Shown here: in pieces, positions 20,801 through 29,009 of the stretch
Numbering within the stretch: the first letter of the stretch is position 1
How the letters are laid out: every line of letters starts with the position of its first letter
NCBI RefSeq assembly: GCF_003473485.1
Contig: NC_053047.1
Span: forward strand, 37,062,972-37,126,971
Direction of reading: 5' to 3'
Origin: Medicago truncatula
Taxonomy: Eukaryota > Streptophyta > Magnoliopsida > Fabales > Fabaceae
Length of the DNA stretch: 64,000 nucleotides
The notes under the pieces: generated by a model
Told to the model about the DNA's origin: nothing
Seen by the model: the letters and a program-made list of their open reading frames with translations, nothing else
Databases searched by the model: none
Made by a program: the position numbers and the translations under genes

Positions 20801-23483
20801 TTTTGTCCTCTTAATAATTCCAAATTCCAATTTTAGACATTACTAAAATTATTACAATCTTTTTAAAAAAAAACTTATTCAAAACAACTTATTTATATAA
20901 AAGAGCTTATTAAGACCTCATTTTCAAAAACTGCTTATTTAAAACAACTTATTACGACCTCATTTTAATAAAAAAAACTTATTCCAAACAACTTATTTAT
21001 ACAAAACAGCTTATTACGACCTCATTTTCAAAACAGCTTATTTATCCAAAACAGCTTAATACGATCTCTTTTTCAAAAACAGCTTATTCAAAACAGCTTA
21101 TTTATATAAAACAACTTATTACGACCTCATTTTCAAAAACCGCTTATTCAAAACAACTTATTTATACAAAACAGCTTATTACGACCTCATTTTCAAAAAC
21201 CGCTTATTCAAAACAACTTATTTATACAAAACAGCTTATTACGACCTCATATTCAAACACAGCTTATTCAAAACAACTTATTTATGAAAAACAGCTTAAT
21301 ATGATATCTTTTTCAAAAACAGCTTATTCAAAACAACTTATTTATACAAAACAATTATTACGAAACAGCTTATTAATAAGCTATTTTGAATAAGCTGTTT
21401 TGTATAAGCTGTTATTTAAACAAAACAGCATATTACGACCACATTTTCAAAAACCACTTATTCAAAACAACTTAATTATACAAAACAGGCTTAACATGAC
21501 CTCATTTTGAAAAATAGCTTATTCAAAACAACTTATTAAAGCAAAGCAGCTTAATACGATCTCTTTTTTAAAAACAGCTTATTTATATAAAACAGCTTAT
21601 TACGACCTCATTTTCAAAAACCGCTTATTCAAAACATCTTATTACGACCTCATTTTAAAAAAAAAAAAAAAACTTATTCAAAACATCTTATTTATACAAA
21701 ACAGCTTATTACGACCTCATTTTCAAAAACAGCTTATTCAAAACAGCTTATTTATGCAAAACAACTTAATTCGATCTCTTTTTCAAAAACAGCTTATTTA
21801 TACAAAACAACTTATAACGACCTCATTTTCAAAAATCGCTTATTCAAAACAACTTATTTATACAAAACAGCTTATTACGACCTCATTTTCAAAAACAGCT
21901 TATTCAAAACAACTTATTTATATAAAACAGCTTATTACGACCTCATTTTCAAAAACCGCTTATTCAAAACAACTTATTTATACAAAACAGCTTATTACGA
22001 CCTCATTTTCAAAAACAGCTTATTCAAAACAACTTATTTATGAAAAACAGCTTAATACGATATCTTTTTCAAAAACAGCTTATTCAAAACAACTTATTTA
22101 TACAAAACAGCTTATTACGACCTCATTTTCAGAAACAGCTTATTCAAAACAACTTATTTATGAAAAACAGCTTAATACGATATCTTTTTCAAAAACAGCT
22201 TATTCAAAACAACTTATTTATACAAAACAGCTTATTACGAAACAGCTTATTAATAAGCTATTTTGAATAAGCTATTTTGTAATAAGTTGAAAAAGCTATT
22301 TTTGAAAAAGAGATTGTAATAAGTTGTTTTATATAAATAAGCTATTTTGAACAAATTTTTTGAAAAGAGGTCGTAATAAGCTGTTTTGTATACATAAGTT
22401 GTTTTTGAAAAAGAGATCGTATTAAGCTGTTTTGAATAAGCTATTTTTTTTTAAAGAGGTCATAATAAGCTGTTTTGTATAAACAAGCTGTTTTGAATAA
22501 GTTGTTTTTTAAAAAAAGATCGTAATAATTCGTTTTTTCATAAGATAAGCTGTTTTTTAAAAAGAGGTCGTAATAAGTTGTTTTGTATAAATAAGTTGTT
22601 TTTAAAAAGCGATTGTAATAAGTTTTGTTTTTTTTTTTTATAAATAAGTTGTTTTGAATAAGTTTTTTTAAAAATAGATCGTAATAATTTGTTTTTCATG
22701 AGATAAATTGTTTTGAATAAATTAGAAGTTAAATTACGAAGTATAACAATGTATTGATTTTAAGAGGAAAAATGGTAAAATAGTAAAATTATAACATAAG
22801 CCCTCAACTTCCTTTCCTTATTGGCTTTTTAACTCCTAAACAAGGGGAATGTTTTCCCTCCTTTCTCCCTTCCCTCCCTTTCCTTCCCTTTCCCTTCTTA
22901 GTCTTTCCTTTCCTTCCCCTCAAAACTCGCAAATAAAGCCTAAAGAGTTTATTGTTTTCAATTCAAGTGACTATTTTTTGATGGACAAATGAAATAAAAA
23001 ACAGAACATAGGAATATACCGTTTCTTCTTGTAATGAAATCCAGACAAATCAGCTACTTGGTGAAGACACACCTTCCATTTATCAAGATTTGAGTTGGCC
23101 TTATGTTTATCCATTGCTTCTCCATAACTCTTTTCTAACTTCCGTATAACAGAGGGATCCACCTTATAAAATACCGGCAAAACGGAACGTCCTTTATCTT
23201 TGATGGAATGAAGGATATGAGAAAGTTCTTGTAAGCAAAAGGAGGAAGAAGCATAATTCTTAGAAAGGACGACGATGGCGATTTGGGAGTCTTCAATTGC
23301 TTTGAGAAGTGATGGTGTGATTTCTTCGCCTTTTTGAAGCTCCTCATCGTCCATGAAAGTTCTAACTCCTTTGTCATCTAGAGCTTTCTTGAGATAGCTT
23401 GTGAAACCATAACGAGTATCCTCACCTCGAAAGCTGAGAAAAACATCATACTTGAATCGATTTGTGACTGTGAGGGGAGCCAT
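8387..23483 (-). CDS. TNL unit B: putative TIR-NBS-LRR receptor, five exons over 15 kb
   Basis: Predicted intracellular immune receptor. Exons by splice consensus: TIR 23483-23020, NBS 18683-17561, linker 12116-11907, LRR 11808-8947, C-JID 8860-8387. Junction phases agree (TIR ends phase 2, the NBS exon supplies one base, later joins are phase 0), giving 1710 residues with no internal stop. The exon pattern is identical to unit C. The odd part is the interior. The intron after the NBS exon (17560-12117, about 5.4 kb) holds a second, dead NBS exon (14407-15046), a partial linker exon and a Mutator-type element. The TIR-NBS intron (23019-18684, about 4.3 kb) holds a foldback element. Either this is one gene with repeat-filled introns, or a TIR-NBS gene whose LRR was lost lies beside an LRR gene whose NBS died. 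RNA evidence would decide. Confidence 0.65.
8947..11808 (-). CDS. TNL B exon 4: expanded LRR exon
   Basis: 954 codons, acceptor TGCAG|AAATTCCAG, donor AATCAG|GTTATG. Begins KFQNMRVLNLNRSQDLAQIP, then about five diverged LRRs, about fifteen units of 47 residues (two LRRs each), then LWKLVLDDCKELHEI and the end segment SCKSKLLNQ. The equivalent exon of unit C has 532 codons, so B is nearly twice as long through unit multiplication. LRRs of TNLs usually set recognition specificity. No stop or frameshift interrupts the expansion, which suggests selection or very recent growth. Confidence 0.9.
9420..11500. repeat. 141-bp coding tandem array in the LRR exon of unit B
   Basis: About fifteen units of 141 bp (47 residues: KLKTMLVKNCHNLKSIPPLK, then LDSLETLELSDCHSLESF, then PLVVDEYLG). 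Inner units share long identical DNA stretches; the first and last units are more diverged. Units fall into recurrent subtypes (VEEYLR, DEYLG, DTFLA endings) that recur in the same order, implying duplication of blocks of several units. Confidence 0.9.
11907..12116 (-). CDS. TNL B exon 3: NBS-LRR linker with first LRR
   Basis: 70 codons from acceptor TTTAG|GGAACA. Contains WDGEAFKKMENLKTLIF and HLPNSLRVLECSK, the usual start of the TNL LRR region. The donor is AAAG|GCAAGT, a GC donor, shared by units C and D. Confidence 0.85.
12270..12387 (-). pseudogene. partial second linker exon
   Basis: From acceptor ATAG|GGAACA it reads GTDQIEIIHFNCWNRVKWDG, then EAFKRMNNLKTLI, then loses homology near 12270. 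It is a truncated copy of the exon at 12116-11907, consistent with a second TNL having once occupied this interval. Confidence 0.65.
12390..13176. other. AT-rich intron-like DNA with an old element scrap
   Basis: Non-coding. Contains a scrap with the TTTAGTCCCT and AAGGGACCATT phrases seen in plant inverted-repeat elements (about 12770-13010). No intact ends found. Confidence 0.35.
13177..14318. mobile_element. non-autonomous Mutator-like element, 1142 bp
   Basis: Inverted ends of about 200 bp (13177-13382 and 14111-14318) begin GAGTAAATAGTCAATTT and end with its exact reverse complement; deeper in, the arms diverge by scattered mismatches. Flanked by a 10-bp direct repeat CATATAATAT (13167-13176, 14319-14328). 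Long inverted repeats and a 9-10 bp duplication point to a Mutator-type element. No transposase is encoded inside. Confidence 0.8.
14407..15046 (-). pseudogene. dead second NBS exon within unit B
   Basis: Homologous to the 5' two thirds of the NBS exons. Defects: loss of four bases before the P-loop (frame lost, TAG), P-loop changed from GKTT to GKAT, an internal deletion after SVYNLI, and an end inside the ERVVAYA segment near 14407. The kinase-2 block KKLLLILDDVNKLEQL is still readable. Upstream (15050-15500) it carries the same intron sequence as 18690-18920 and 50180-50400, so exon and intron were duplicated together. Confidence 0.85.
15555..15772. mobile_element. degenerate mariner-type MITE
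   Basis: Starts TTCCGTTCTAACATA and ends AGAAACAAAATGAGTA, with the internal phrase TTTTGACCATATTAGTATGT shared with the element at 62172-62436. Ends are worn; target duplication not certain. Confidence 0.4.
16671..16904. repeat. 117-bp tandem duplication
   Basis: ATCGATTCGAATTCTTCTAT at 16671 recurs as ATCGATTTGAATTCTTCTAT at 16788. Both copies run to GTCCCTTTGCTTTAGT. Non-coding. Confidence 0.7.
17561..18683 (-). CDS. TNL B exon 2: NB-ARC domain
   Basis: 1123 bases, exactly the length of the unit C NBS exon. Visible motifs in order: P-loop GIGGIGKTT, kinase-2 ILLILDDV, RNBS-B SSRIIITTRDK, GLPL-type SGHPLALEV, RNBS-D FVFLDIACCFKG, and the MHD-position motif LHDL before LEDMGKEIVRQES. No frameshift or stop. 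Acceptor ACAG|GGATATG and donor AATAAG|GTGAGT. The nucleotide-binding switch looks complete. Confidence 0.9.
18684..20619. other. proximal part of the TIR-NBS intron of unit B
   Basis: Non-coding. The first 250 bases (GGATTAATTGTGTTTTTCAT and on) match the same intron in unit C (50215-50500). A poly-T tract of about 23 lies near 19105-19127. A Mutator-type element is at 19297-19768. Confidence 0.5.
19297..19768. mobile_element. short Mutator-type element, 472 bp
   Basis: Ends AGGTTAAATAT and ATATTTAACCT are exact inverted repeats, followed inward by TTTTTGTCCCTATAA-like and GGGATCAA-like sequence. Flanked by a 9-bp direct repeat TAACAAATA (19288-19296, 19769-19777). No coding content. Confidence 0.75.
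20870..22255. repeat. 60-bp minisatellite array
   Basis: About 22 units of 60 bp, most regular at 21840-22200, where the period is exactly 60. The unit is built from CAAAACAGCTTATTACGACC, TCATTTTCAAAAACAGCTTA and TTCAAAACAACTTATTTATA. A 170-codon open frame through it is an accident of the period being a multiple of three. A small internal palindrome (AGCTTATTAATAAGCT) sits at about 21368 and again at 22245. Confidence 0.9.
22256..22720. repeat. inverted partner of the 60-bp array
   Basis: Reverse-complement units (AATAAGCTGTTTTGTATAAA, GAGGTCGTAATAAG) run for about 460 bp, more diverged than the direct arm. Together the two arms can form a long imperfect RNA hairpin if transcribed. Confidence 0.8.
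23020..23483 (-). CDS. TNL B exon 1: TIR domain
   Basis: Starts at ATG 23483, where translation reads MAPLTVTNRFKYDVFLSFRG. TIR motifs: FLSFRGEDTR (residues about 15-24), the TFMDDEEL loop, SKNYASSSFCLQEL with the conserved NADase glutamate (about residue 86), and PVFYKVDPS. Ends YKKKR at a GTATAT donor (23019), phase 2. Unit C has a shorter end (HYKG), so B carries two extra residues at the junction. The TIR of TNLs oligomerises and hydrolyses NAD+ on activation. Confidence 0.9.
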
Positions 23484-23730
23484 GATGAGTGAATGAGTTG
23501 GTTTGATGAATATTAGTATTCAGATTCAAAGGAAAGAACAGTTGTTTATAGAAAATTGAGCTAGGATGAATGTGAATTATGCAGAGTGTACTGAACTTAA
23601 AGGACTTTGGAGTATCTATAAAGTCATGAAAGTGGGACTGCCTTGTCACCAGTTGAGGCAATTTCCGGGCAATTTCCCCGAATTGATTAAGCAAAATAAT
23701 TTCAAGGGGCAGATTTAAAAGTGAAATAAT

Positions 23731-23861
23731 CCCCGTGAACTTAGCTCAGTTGGTACGGATATTACATATTATATGCAGGGGCCCGGGGTTCGAAACGCGG
23801 ACACCTCACTTCTCCGCAATTAAATTGTGTGAGCTTTAGCCACTAGTCTCCTTGATCCAAA
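23731..23861. mobile_element. tRNA-derived SINE
   Basis: Has an A-box-like TTAGCTCAGTTGGTACGG and a B-box-like GGGTTCGAAACGCGG of RNA polymerase III promoters. About 130 bp ending in CCAAAAA, flanked by a 14-bp target duplication AAAAGTGAAATAAT (23717-23730, 23862-23875). The 3' half after the tRNA-like head rules out a tRNA gene. Confidence 0.85.
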
Positions 23862-23875
23862 AAAAGTGAAATAAT

Positions 23876-24620
23876 GTTAAAGCTGCTGGGACATTATACG
23901 AGTGAAAGTGAAATTCTCGTGTTGTCAGTAGAGGAGGAAAAGTGAAATTCTCGTGTTGATTAAACAAAAATGTTTGGACATTATATTTATACGAGTGTTG
24001 TATTACCATTTTTTTTGATAATTATCTCTCACGTACTAATGTTATTTTCCTATTTCATCTCTCCTCTTTTTCTTTTTCTATTATTTTAGTCTAATAAAAA
24101 GAGAGAAAAATAAAATGTACCAAAAGTTATGAGATATACGTATAGTTTTATACCCCGTGAAACTTTAAGTTGAATCAATCATTTACACAATTGAATAATC
24201 ACATGAATTGAATAAGATCCCGTTTGGATAAATAGTTTATACACGGGCTTATAACATTAGAGTTTATAGAACTAGAGCTTACATAAGCTCTTATACTCAA
24301 TAAACTTTTTATGTTTGAATATGTACATTAAAAAGTACTTATATAAATTGAAATGTTTGAAAATGTCACTACATAAGCAAATATGAAATGTTAAAATATT
24401 TTTAATTTAACATATATATAATCAAAGAATCAAACCACGATTATAAAGATGAAAAAAAAAACAATATTAATATATATATATATTAACTTTCTGTTTAGTC
24501 GCTCTAAAAGTTGTTTTCGATTTTTAGTCTCTAAAAAAAATTTCATCTTCACTTCTAGTCTCTCATTTTAAGTAAACTTATATGTAGAATTCATATTTTT
24601 GCAGAAAGGAGAAAAGAGGA
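23876..24620. other. intergenic, upstream of TNL B
   Basis: AT-rich, no gene seen. Holds (TA)n near 24470-24485 and a TTTTAGTCTCT phrase typical of inverted-repeat element scraps. The TNL B promoter should lie at about 23490-24000, but no motif is distinctive. Confidence 0.35.
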
Positions 24621-24627
24621 ACTTATT

Positions 24628-24986
24628 TACCCAAAAACAAAAAATCGGCAAGAAAGGATGTGGAACGGCCATTTGGAGTGCTTCAATCTCGATTTGCAAT
24701 TGTACATGGTCCGGCCAGTGCTTGGCACATGGCTACAATCAAACATATAATATATGCATGCATCATATTACATAATATGAACGTTGAAGATGAACGACAC
24801 ACATATGATGGTAATTTTGAGTATGATAACCCAAACAATGACATCGCCACAACTGAAGTATCCAATGCTCCTCATTCTGATTTCATCACATACTTGCAAA
24901 GGAGAGCACATGTTCATGAAAGAGAAAAACATCGACAATTGCAGGGAGACTTGGTGGAACATATTTGGTCATGTTTTCAGGCATGA
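24628..24986 (+). pseudogene. Harbinger/PIF transposase, C-terminal fragment
   Basis: Reads SARKDVERPFGVLQSRFAIV, then IIYACIILHNMNVEDER, ending with HREKHRQLQGDLVEHIW and a stop. This is the C-terminal end of the plant DDE_Tnp_4 (PIF/Harbinger-like) transposase. The N-terminal catalytic part is absent upstream, so it is a fragment. Confidence 0.8.
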
Positions 24987-24989
24987 TAA

Positions 24990-25570
24990 TAATGAAAACT
25001 AATTTTTCATTTTTTTATGTATTTCTATTTGGTTGAACTTGTTCTCAATAAATTATGTATTTCTTTTCATAATTAGATAATATATCTATTTTTCCGTTAT
25101 TTAATATTTTTAGAAAAAAATTATATATAAATAAGAATTTCATTTTGAAAAATATTATAATAAAATAAAAATATGTGAGGTCAATTGTAGGACCATATAA
25201 TGTAAGTTAAGAACACAAATATTGTACTTTGCATTGGACTAAAAATGAAAGAAAGTTCTTAATATATAAAGCCTCCAATTACCAACTTATTGGTTTCTTA
25301 TATTCTTTTATAGAAACCAAAATAGTTAAATGTCATATATTCTTCCACTCTAAAAATGAAAGTTTTATTTGGATCCATCGAAGGCAGTAAGTTTAAGAGA
25401 CATATGTTACCATTTAACTTCAAAATCCAAGCACTTAAAGTGTGATACATTCTGATAAGAATCCATTTATAGATCACAGTTAAGTTAGCTGAAATAATGC
25501 TAATATGCATGCAAGTGTGATACATTCTTATACAATGATCTGTTAGATTTAATTAGTTGTTTTGAAAATT
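24990..25570. other. intergenic; possible left part of a Helitron
   Basis: No gene. TCTTAATATATAAAGCC at about 25257 resembles a plant Helitron 5' end in composition, but the preceding base is not A, so the boundary is not established. Confidence 0.3.
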
Positions 25571-25575
25571 CAGTC

Positions 25576-25761
25576 ATGTTGATAAAACTGAGTGCCATTT
25601 TCCATGAGCAGTGTGGCAAGATTCATGCAATTGTAAGGAAGCATCTGCTGCCAATTTTTAAGGATCAAATTGAAGAGGGCGCGCAACTTATGTTATGGAG
25701 AAATTCATGGTTGCCCAAAATGATCCTACCTCCAAAACAACCGATCATAAGAATAAGTTGA
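25576..25761 (+). pseudogene. RPA-like (DUF223) OB-fold fragment
   Basis: Reads GKIHAIVRKHLLPIFKDQ, then IEEGAQLML, the signature of the N-terminal OB-fold of replication protein A-like DNA-binding proteins, which are also carried by plant Helitrons. It ends in unrelated residues and a stop, so only a fragment remains. Confidence 0.5.
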
Positions 25762-26128
25762 GCTTTATGGCAGAAATCAATTTTTTCAAGGTTAATGCTG
25801 CAGAAATCCCAGAAAGAGTTTTCAACTTGTGCCTTTCCTTGATATCTTAGCTGCCCATAGGGAGGACCGTTTGCTTGGTAGTTTTCTATATTTTTTTAAT
25901 TCAATTTTCTAGACTTTCTTTTAGTTTTATCAGATGTCATTTACCTATAGTTTGAATGTATTCAATAGATGTGATTGGTCTTTGTGTTTCTGAATAATTC
26001 TAATTGCAACAACTTTGTTGAATTAGAGTTTGCCATATTTCATGAGTTTCTTTTTTATTTTGCACTTCAATGGAGTCATGTTTTTCCCCTCAACTTATGG
26101 TGATTTGTTTATATTTCATGGAATTCAG

Positions 26129-26880
26129 GCAAAGCTAAGAGAGGTTCCATCTTTGGAGGGACATGTTCTTTTGAAGAAGCAAAGAGATGCATTAGAATAT
26201 TTGAAAGGCCGTTTTACAGGAAGAAATAAAGAGGATGTGGCAAATTCTATCTCTATGGTTTGTTATTTTATACTACTCCATGCTCTTGAGTCTTGTGTAC
26301 TTTACTTTGTTCATTGTTTGAATTCGTATTTCTGTTCATTCCCTGTGGTGACCGAAAAAAAAAATCGAATCTTCCTGATTTTTTGAGTTTCTAGGCTCGC
26401 TCTTTTCGAGAATATCAATTTTTTCTTTATATTCACATATTTCAGTGACTCTATTTCAAAGTGCATTACAAAAATTCTTATTCCTCTTAATCAATCCATG
26501 TTACTCCATAATTAACAATATATTATTCACAGGTGGAAGCTTTAGCCGTTAAGTTGACTCAGAAGAATGAAGGAGAATTGATTCAAGAGAAGTTCAAAGT
26601 GAAAAAGCTTTTGAATTTTCTCAAACAGGTCTTATTTGACACCTAAACCTTTATTTTTCTAAAGGAATATATAGAATATGCGTCAAAACATTAAGATTAT
26701 TATTTATTTTTTTCTGAAAAAGAAATGTGATTCCATCTTTGTGCTATAGGCTTCTGAAGATGCTAAAAAGTTGGTTAATCAAGAGCAGTCTTTTGCTTGT
26801 GCCGAAATCGAGAATGCTAGAGCAGTGGTGCTGAGATTTGGGGAGGCACTTGAAGAAGAAAAAGTTACACAAGCTTCTAA
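26129..26880 (+). pseudogene. SCAB1: SCAB1-like actin-binding protein, three captured exons
   Basis: Exons 26129-26257 (43 codons), 26533-26628 (32 codons) and 26750 to about 26880 are bounded by correct AG and GT sites and stay in one frame. They read VPSLEGHVLLKKQRDALEYL, then GRNKEDVANSISM, then LIQEKFKVKKLLNFLKQ, then EDAKKLVNQEQSFACAEIEN. This matches the coiled-coil part of STOMATAL CLOSURE-RELATED ACTIN BINDING PROTEIN 1 of plants. There is no start and no C-terminal region, and sequence after QASKK is unrelated. Retention of introns shows DNA-level capture rather than retroposition; a Helitron-like end lies downstream at 27781. Confidence 0.75.
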
Positions 26881-26971
26881 AAAAATCAAAATCTTAATAT
26901 TAATTAAATCATCCCAAACATCAAAATAGAATTCAATAAATAAGGTAAAACATTTCATTACCTGAAATTTC

Positions 26972-27265
26972 CTATAGATTATAATCAGAATCAGTTTCAT
27001 CTTCACTTTCAAGATCGTTATCACTTTGTGGCAAAAAGACTTGCGAAACAGGTTCACTAACCAAATCTTGCATAACCATCTTTGACAGATCACCATGACA
27101 TCCTATATTGCCCACCAGATTTTTTTCAGGCTGACAAATGCTTTGAGATTCATCAAATGCATAAGGTTGAGATTGCATTGGAGCTGACAAAGTCTCTTCA
27201 ACAAAACAACTTCCATTAACATTTTTCCTGCGATGGTCGGAACTTCTCTTTTCACGATGTTCCAC
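26972..27265 (-). pseudogene. unrecognised coding-like fragment
   Basis: A 97-codon open frame ending DNDLESEDETDSDYNL and a stop, preceded by polar, low-hydrophobicity sequence (HRRKNVNGSCF, SQPYAFDESQS). The first codon is not ATG, so it is likely a terminal exon or fragment. It lies between the SCAB1 and B3 fragments in the opposite orientation. I do not recognise it. Confidence 0.3.
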
Positions 27266-27376
27266 AACTTCAATCTCATGCGAGTGTTTTCGTTTCAGAC
27301 TACCTACATTATTACCATAAATTGTTTGAGTGAGAGACTTGAGCCTAACCTATCAGCATAAATTATACAGTGAGTT

Positions 27377-27654
27377 ACCTTGATTGGATTCTAAGAACTG
27401 AGAGACAATTTGCTCAAAATCCATTGCTTTTGACGCTGAACAAATATCTAAGGATGACTTTAGAAGATGCCGAGACACACAAGACATATAATTGCAAGGT
27501 TAGAACTGCTTGCAGGAGGAATGCTGAGAAATCTTTGGGTGGTGAATGGTTTGACTTCGTCATAGACCGCGGCTTAAAAGAGAATGACTTATTGAAGATG
27601 ATCAGGTCATTTTGGAAATGTAATTTTATAATCCATAATGCACGAGTACTTTAA
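27377..27654 (+). pseudogene. B3 DNA-binding domain fragment
   Basis: CKVRTACRRNAEKSLGGEWF, then DFVIDRGLKENDLL, resembles the core of plant B3 domains, including the GxWFxFVxDxGLKxxDxL phrase. No start codon and an unrelated C-terminus. Probably another captured fragment in the same mobile segment. Confidence 0.5.
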
Positions 27655-27752
27655 AATCTGTGTTGCAAAGCTTTTTAGCGTATTAACAAATCTGTGTTTG
27701 CTTGCAATAATCCATTCCTCTATAACAAAAAATTTCGAAAAAAGGTCATTCA

Positions 27753-27781
27753 ACCCGTGCGAAGCACGGGTTTGTAACTAA
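27753..27781 (+). mobile_element. Helitron 3' terminus
   Basis: Hairpin CCCGTGC-GAA-GCACGGG (27754-27770) is followed by 7 bases and CTAA (27778-27781), with host T next. A subterminal GC hairpin plus CTRR before T is the diagnostic Helitron 3' end. The element extends to the left; its 5' end is not fixed but may be near 25.26 kb. Confidence 0.6.
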
Positions 27782-28180
27782 TTAATTAAAAAAATAATAA
27801 AACTAATTAAATATAGTCATGTGACCAAAAGCAGTGTGTAGTCTGAATTGTGAAATGAAGAAAGGTTAGAGTAATAAAATAATAATACATATGCAGAAAG
27901 TGTTGAATTCAACTCAACAACTAATATAACTACTAACATTTGCCATTAAAAAAAAAAATTATGTGATTTGAACAATCAAATTTAAATAACTTTTTAATTG
28001 ATTGACACAGTTCAAATACATGGTTAATTAATCATGTTTAATGAATGATTAATTGATATACTAGATGTGGAAACTTATAAACCATCAACGAATTTCATTA
28101 ACTATAAATTTAGATGTGGTAAACAATAATTACATATGTCAAATTTACATGCATGTGAACACCTGAAAATTAAGTTTAAA
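27782..28180. other. AT-rich intergenic DNA
   Basis: Between two oppositely oriented Helitron-like ends. No gene or repeat recognised. Confidence 0.4.
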
Positions 28181-28215
28181 CTAGATTGAGACATGTGCGT
28201 TGCGCGGCCGAAATA
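28181..28215 (-). mobile_element. Helitron-like 3' terminus (minus orientation)
   Basis: On the minus strand it reads GGCCGCGCAACGCACATG, then TCTCAATCTAG, followed by T. This resembles a worn form of the CCCGTGCAACGCACGGG plus CTAG ending of plant Helitrons. The element would extend to the right, over the fragments at 29.0-30.0 kb. Confidence 0.45.
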
Positions 28216-29000
28216 ATCGGTTTTTGTGTATCATATTTGAAAGTGATATAGTATATGTTGGAGATTAATGTTGGACTAACTCTAAGTTTTTCTTTGGTTT
28301 CTTGACAACTCAATGAAATGGGACAAACCAAGTATGAAATTAGAATCAATGGTTCAAAGGGCAATAGCCTTAAATAATTGAAAGAAAAAGCTGATTTTTA
28401 ACCTAAACATTTATAGGGCATTCATGTTTTTAATAAAAATATGACAAGACTAAATTCTGTAAACATAATAATCTTGTTAGGAAGGCTTGTGCATGAATTG
28501 TTTAGTCGTGGAAGTTGAACTATGGTTCAAGCCAATTATTTTAATGTTCTACTGAGTAACTGTTCTAATATTCCACCAAGCAGTAGTTTTAATCAAGTTT
28601 ATATCTTACAATCAATAGAAGGTCTTTTTAGTTTTTAGAAAGTAATGGAAAGGACTTCAAACAACTTCGAATATTTCTTTTGTTGCTGAATTTAAACCAT
28701 AAAATTACTAACAATGACTGTATGTGCAACTTTAATACATTTAGAGACTATGAATAACGGTGCATCACACTTTGAGTGACCAAAATGGATGTTTGCTGTG
28801 AATTGTTAGGTGTCCAAGACTTCTATCTGCAATTAAATTTTTAATTTTTGAAGTAAAAGCATAACTGTAATCAATTTTCAAGTATAACTACATTTGACTA
28901 TTAGAAAAACGATTTTCAAGAATATCGATCAAATGCATTGTAGTTGGATTATACTTTACATAACTATTTTCCGTTTACAGTAATGAAGTACTAAATTTTC
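28216..29000. other. non-coding, inside the possible minus-strand Helitron
   Basis: No coding similarity seen. Confidence 0.35.
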
Positions 29001-29009
29001 AATAAAATA

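Larger units (their letters stand above)
20620..22940. mobile_element. foldback element made of 60-bp repeats, in the TIR-NBS intron
   Basis: The 14-base sequence TAAAGAGTTTATTG flanks it on both sides (20606-20619, 22941-22954); in unit C the corresponding site (about 50960) is present once and uninterrupted, so this is an insertion. Outer arms are inverted and G-rich or C-rich: TTTGTGAGTTGGGTTTCGG then GGGGA repeats at the left, CCCCTCAAAACTCGCAAATA at the right. Between them a direct 60-bp array (about 20870-22255) is followed by the same repeat in reverse (about 22256-22720). No transposase frame. It resembles foldback-type DNA elements. Confidence 0.7.

Noticed and set aside
21754..22266. 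170-codon plus-strand open frame with repeated KQLITTSFSKTAYSKQLIYT
   Set aside because: It follows the 60-bp minisatellite exactly; a period divisible by three keeps any frame open. No start context or gene structure.
20870..22720. CRISPR-like array
   Set aside because: Units are contiguous with no unique spacers; the genome is a plant.
23731..23861. tRNA gene
   Set aside because: A and B boxes are present, but the cloverleaf is incomplete, the unit continues into a SINE body, and a 14-bp target duplication flanks it. The same holds for 30590-30669.
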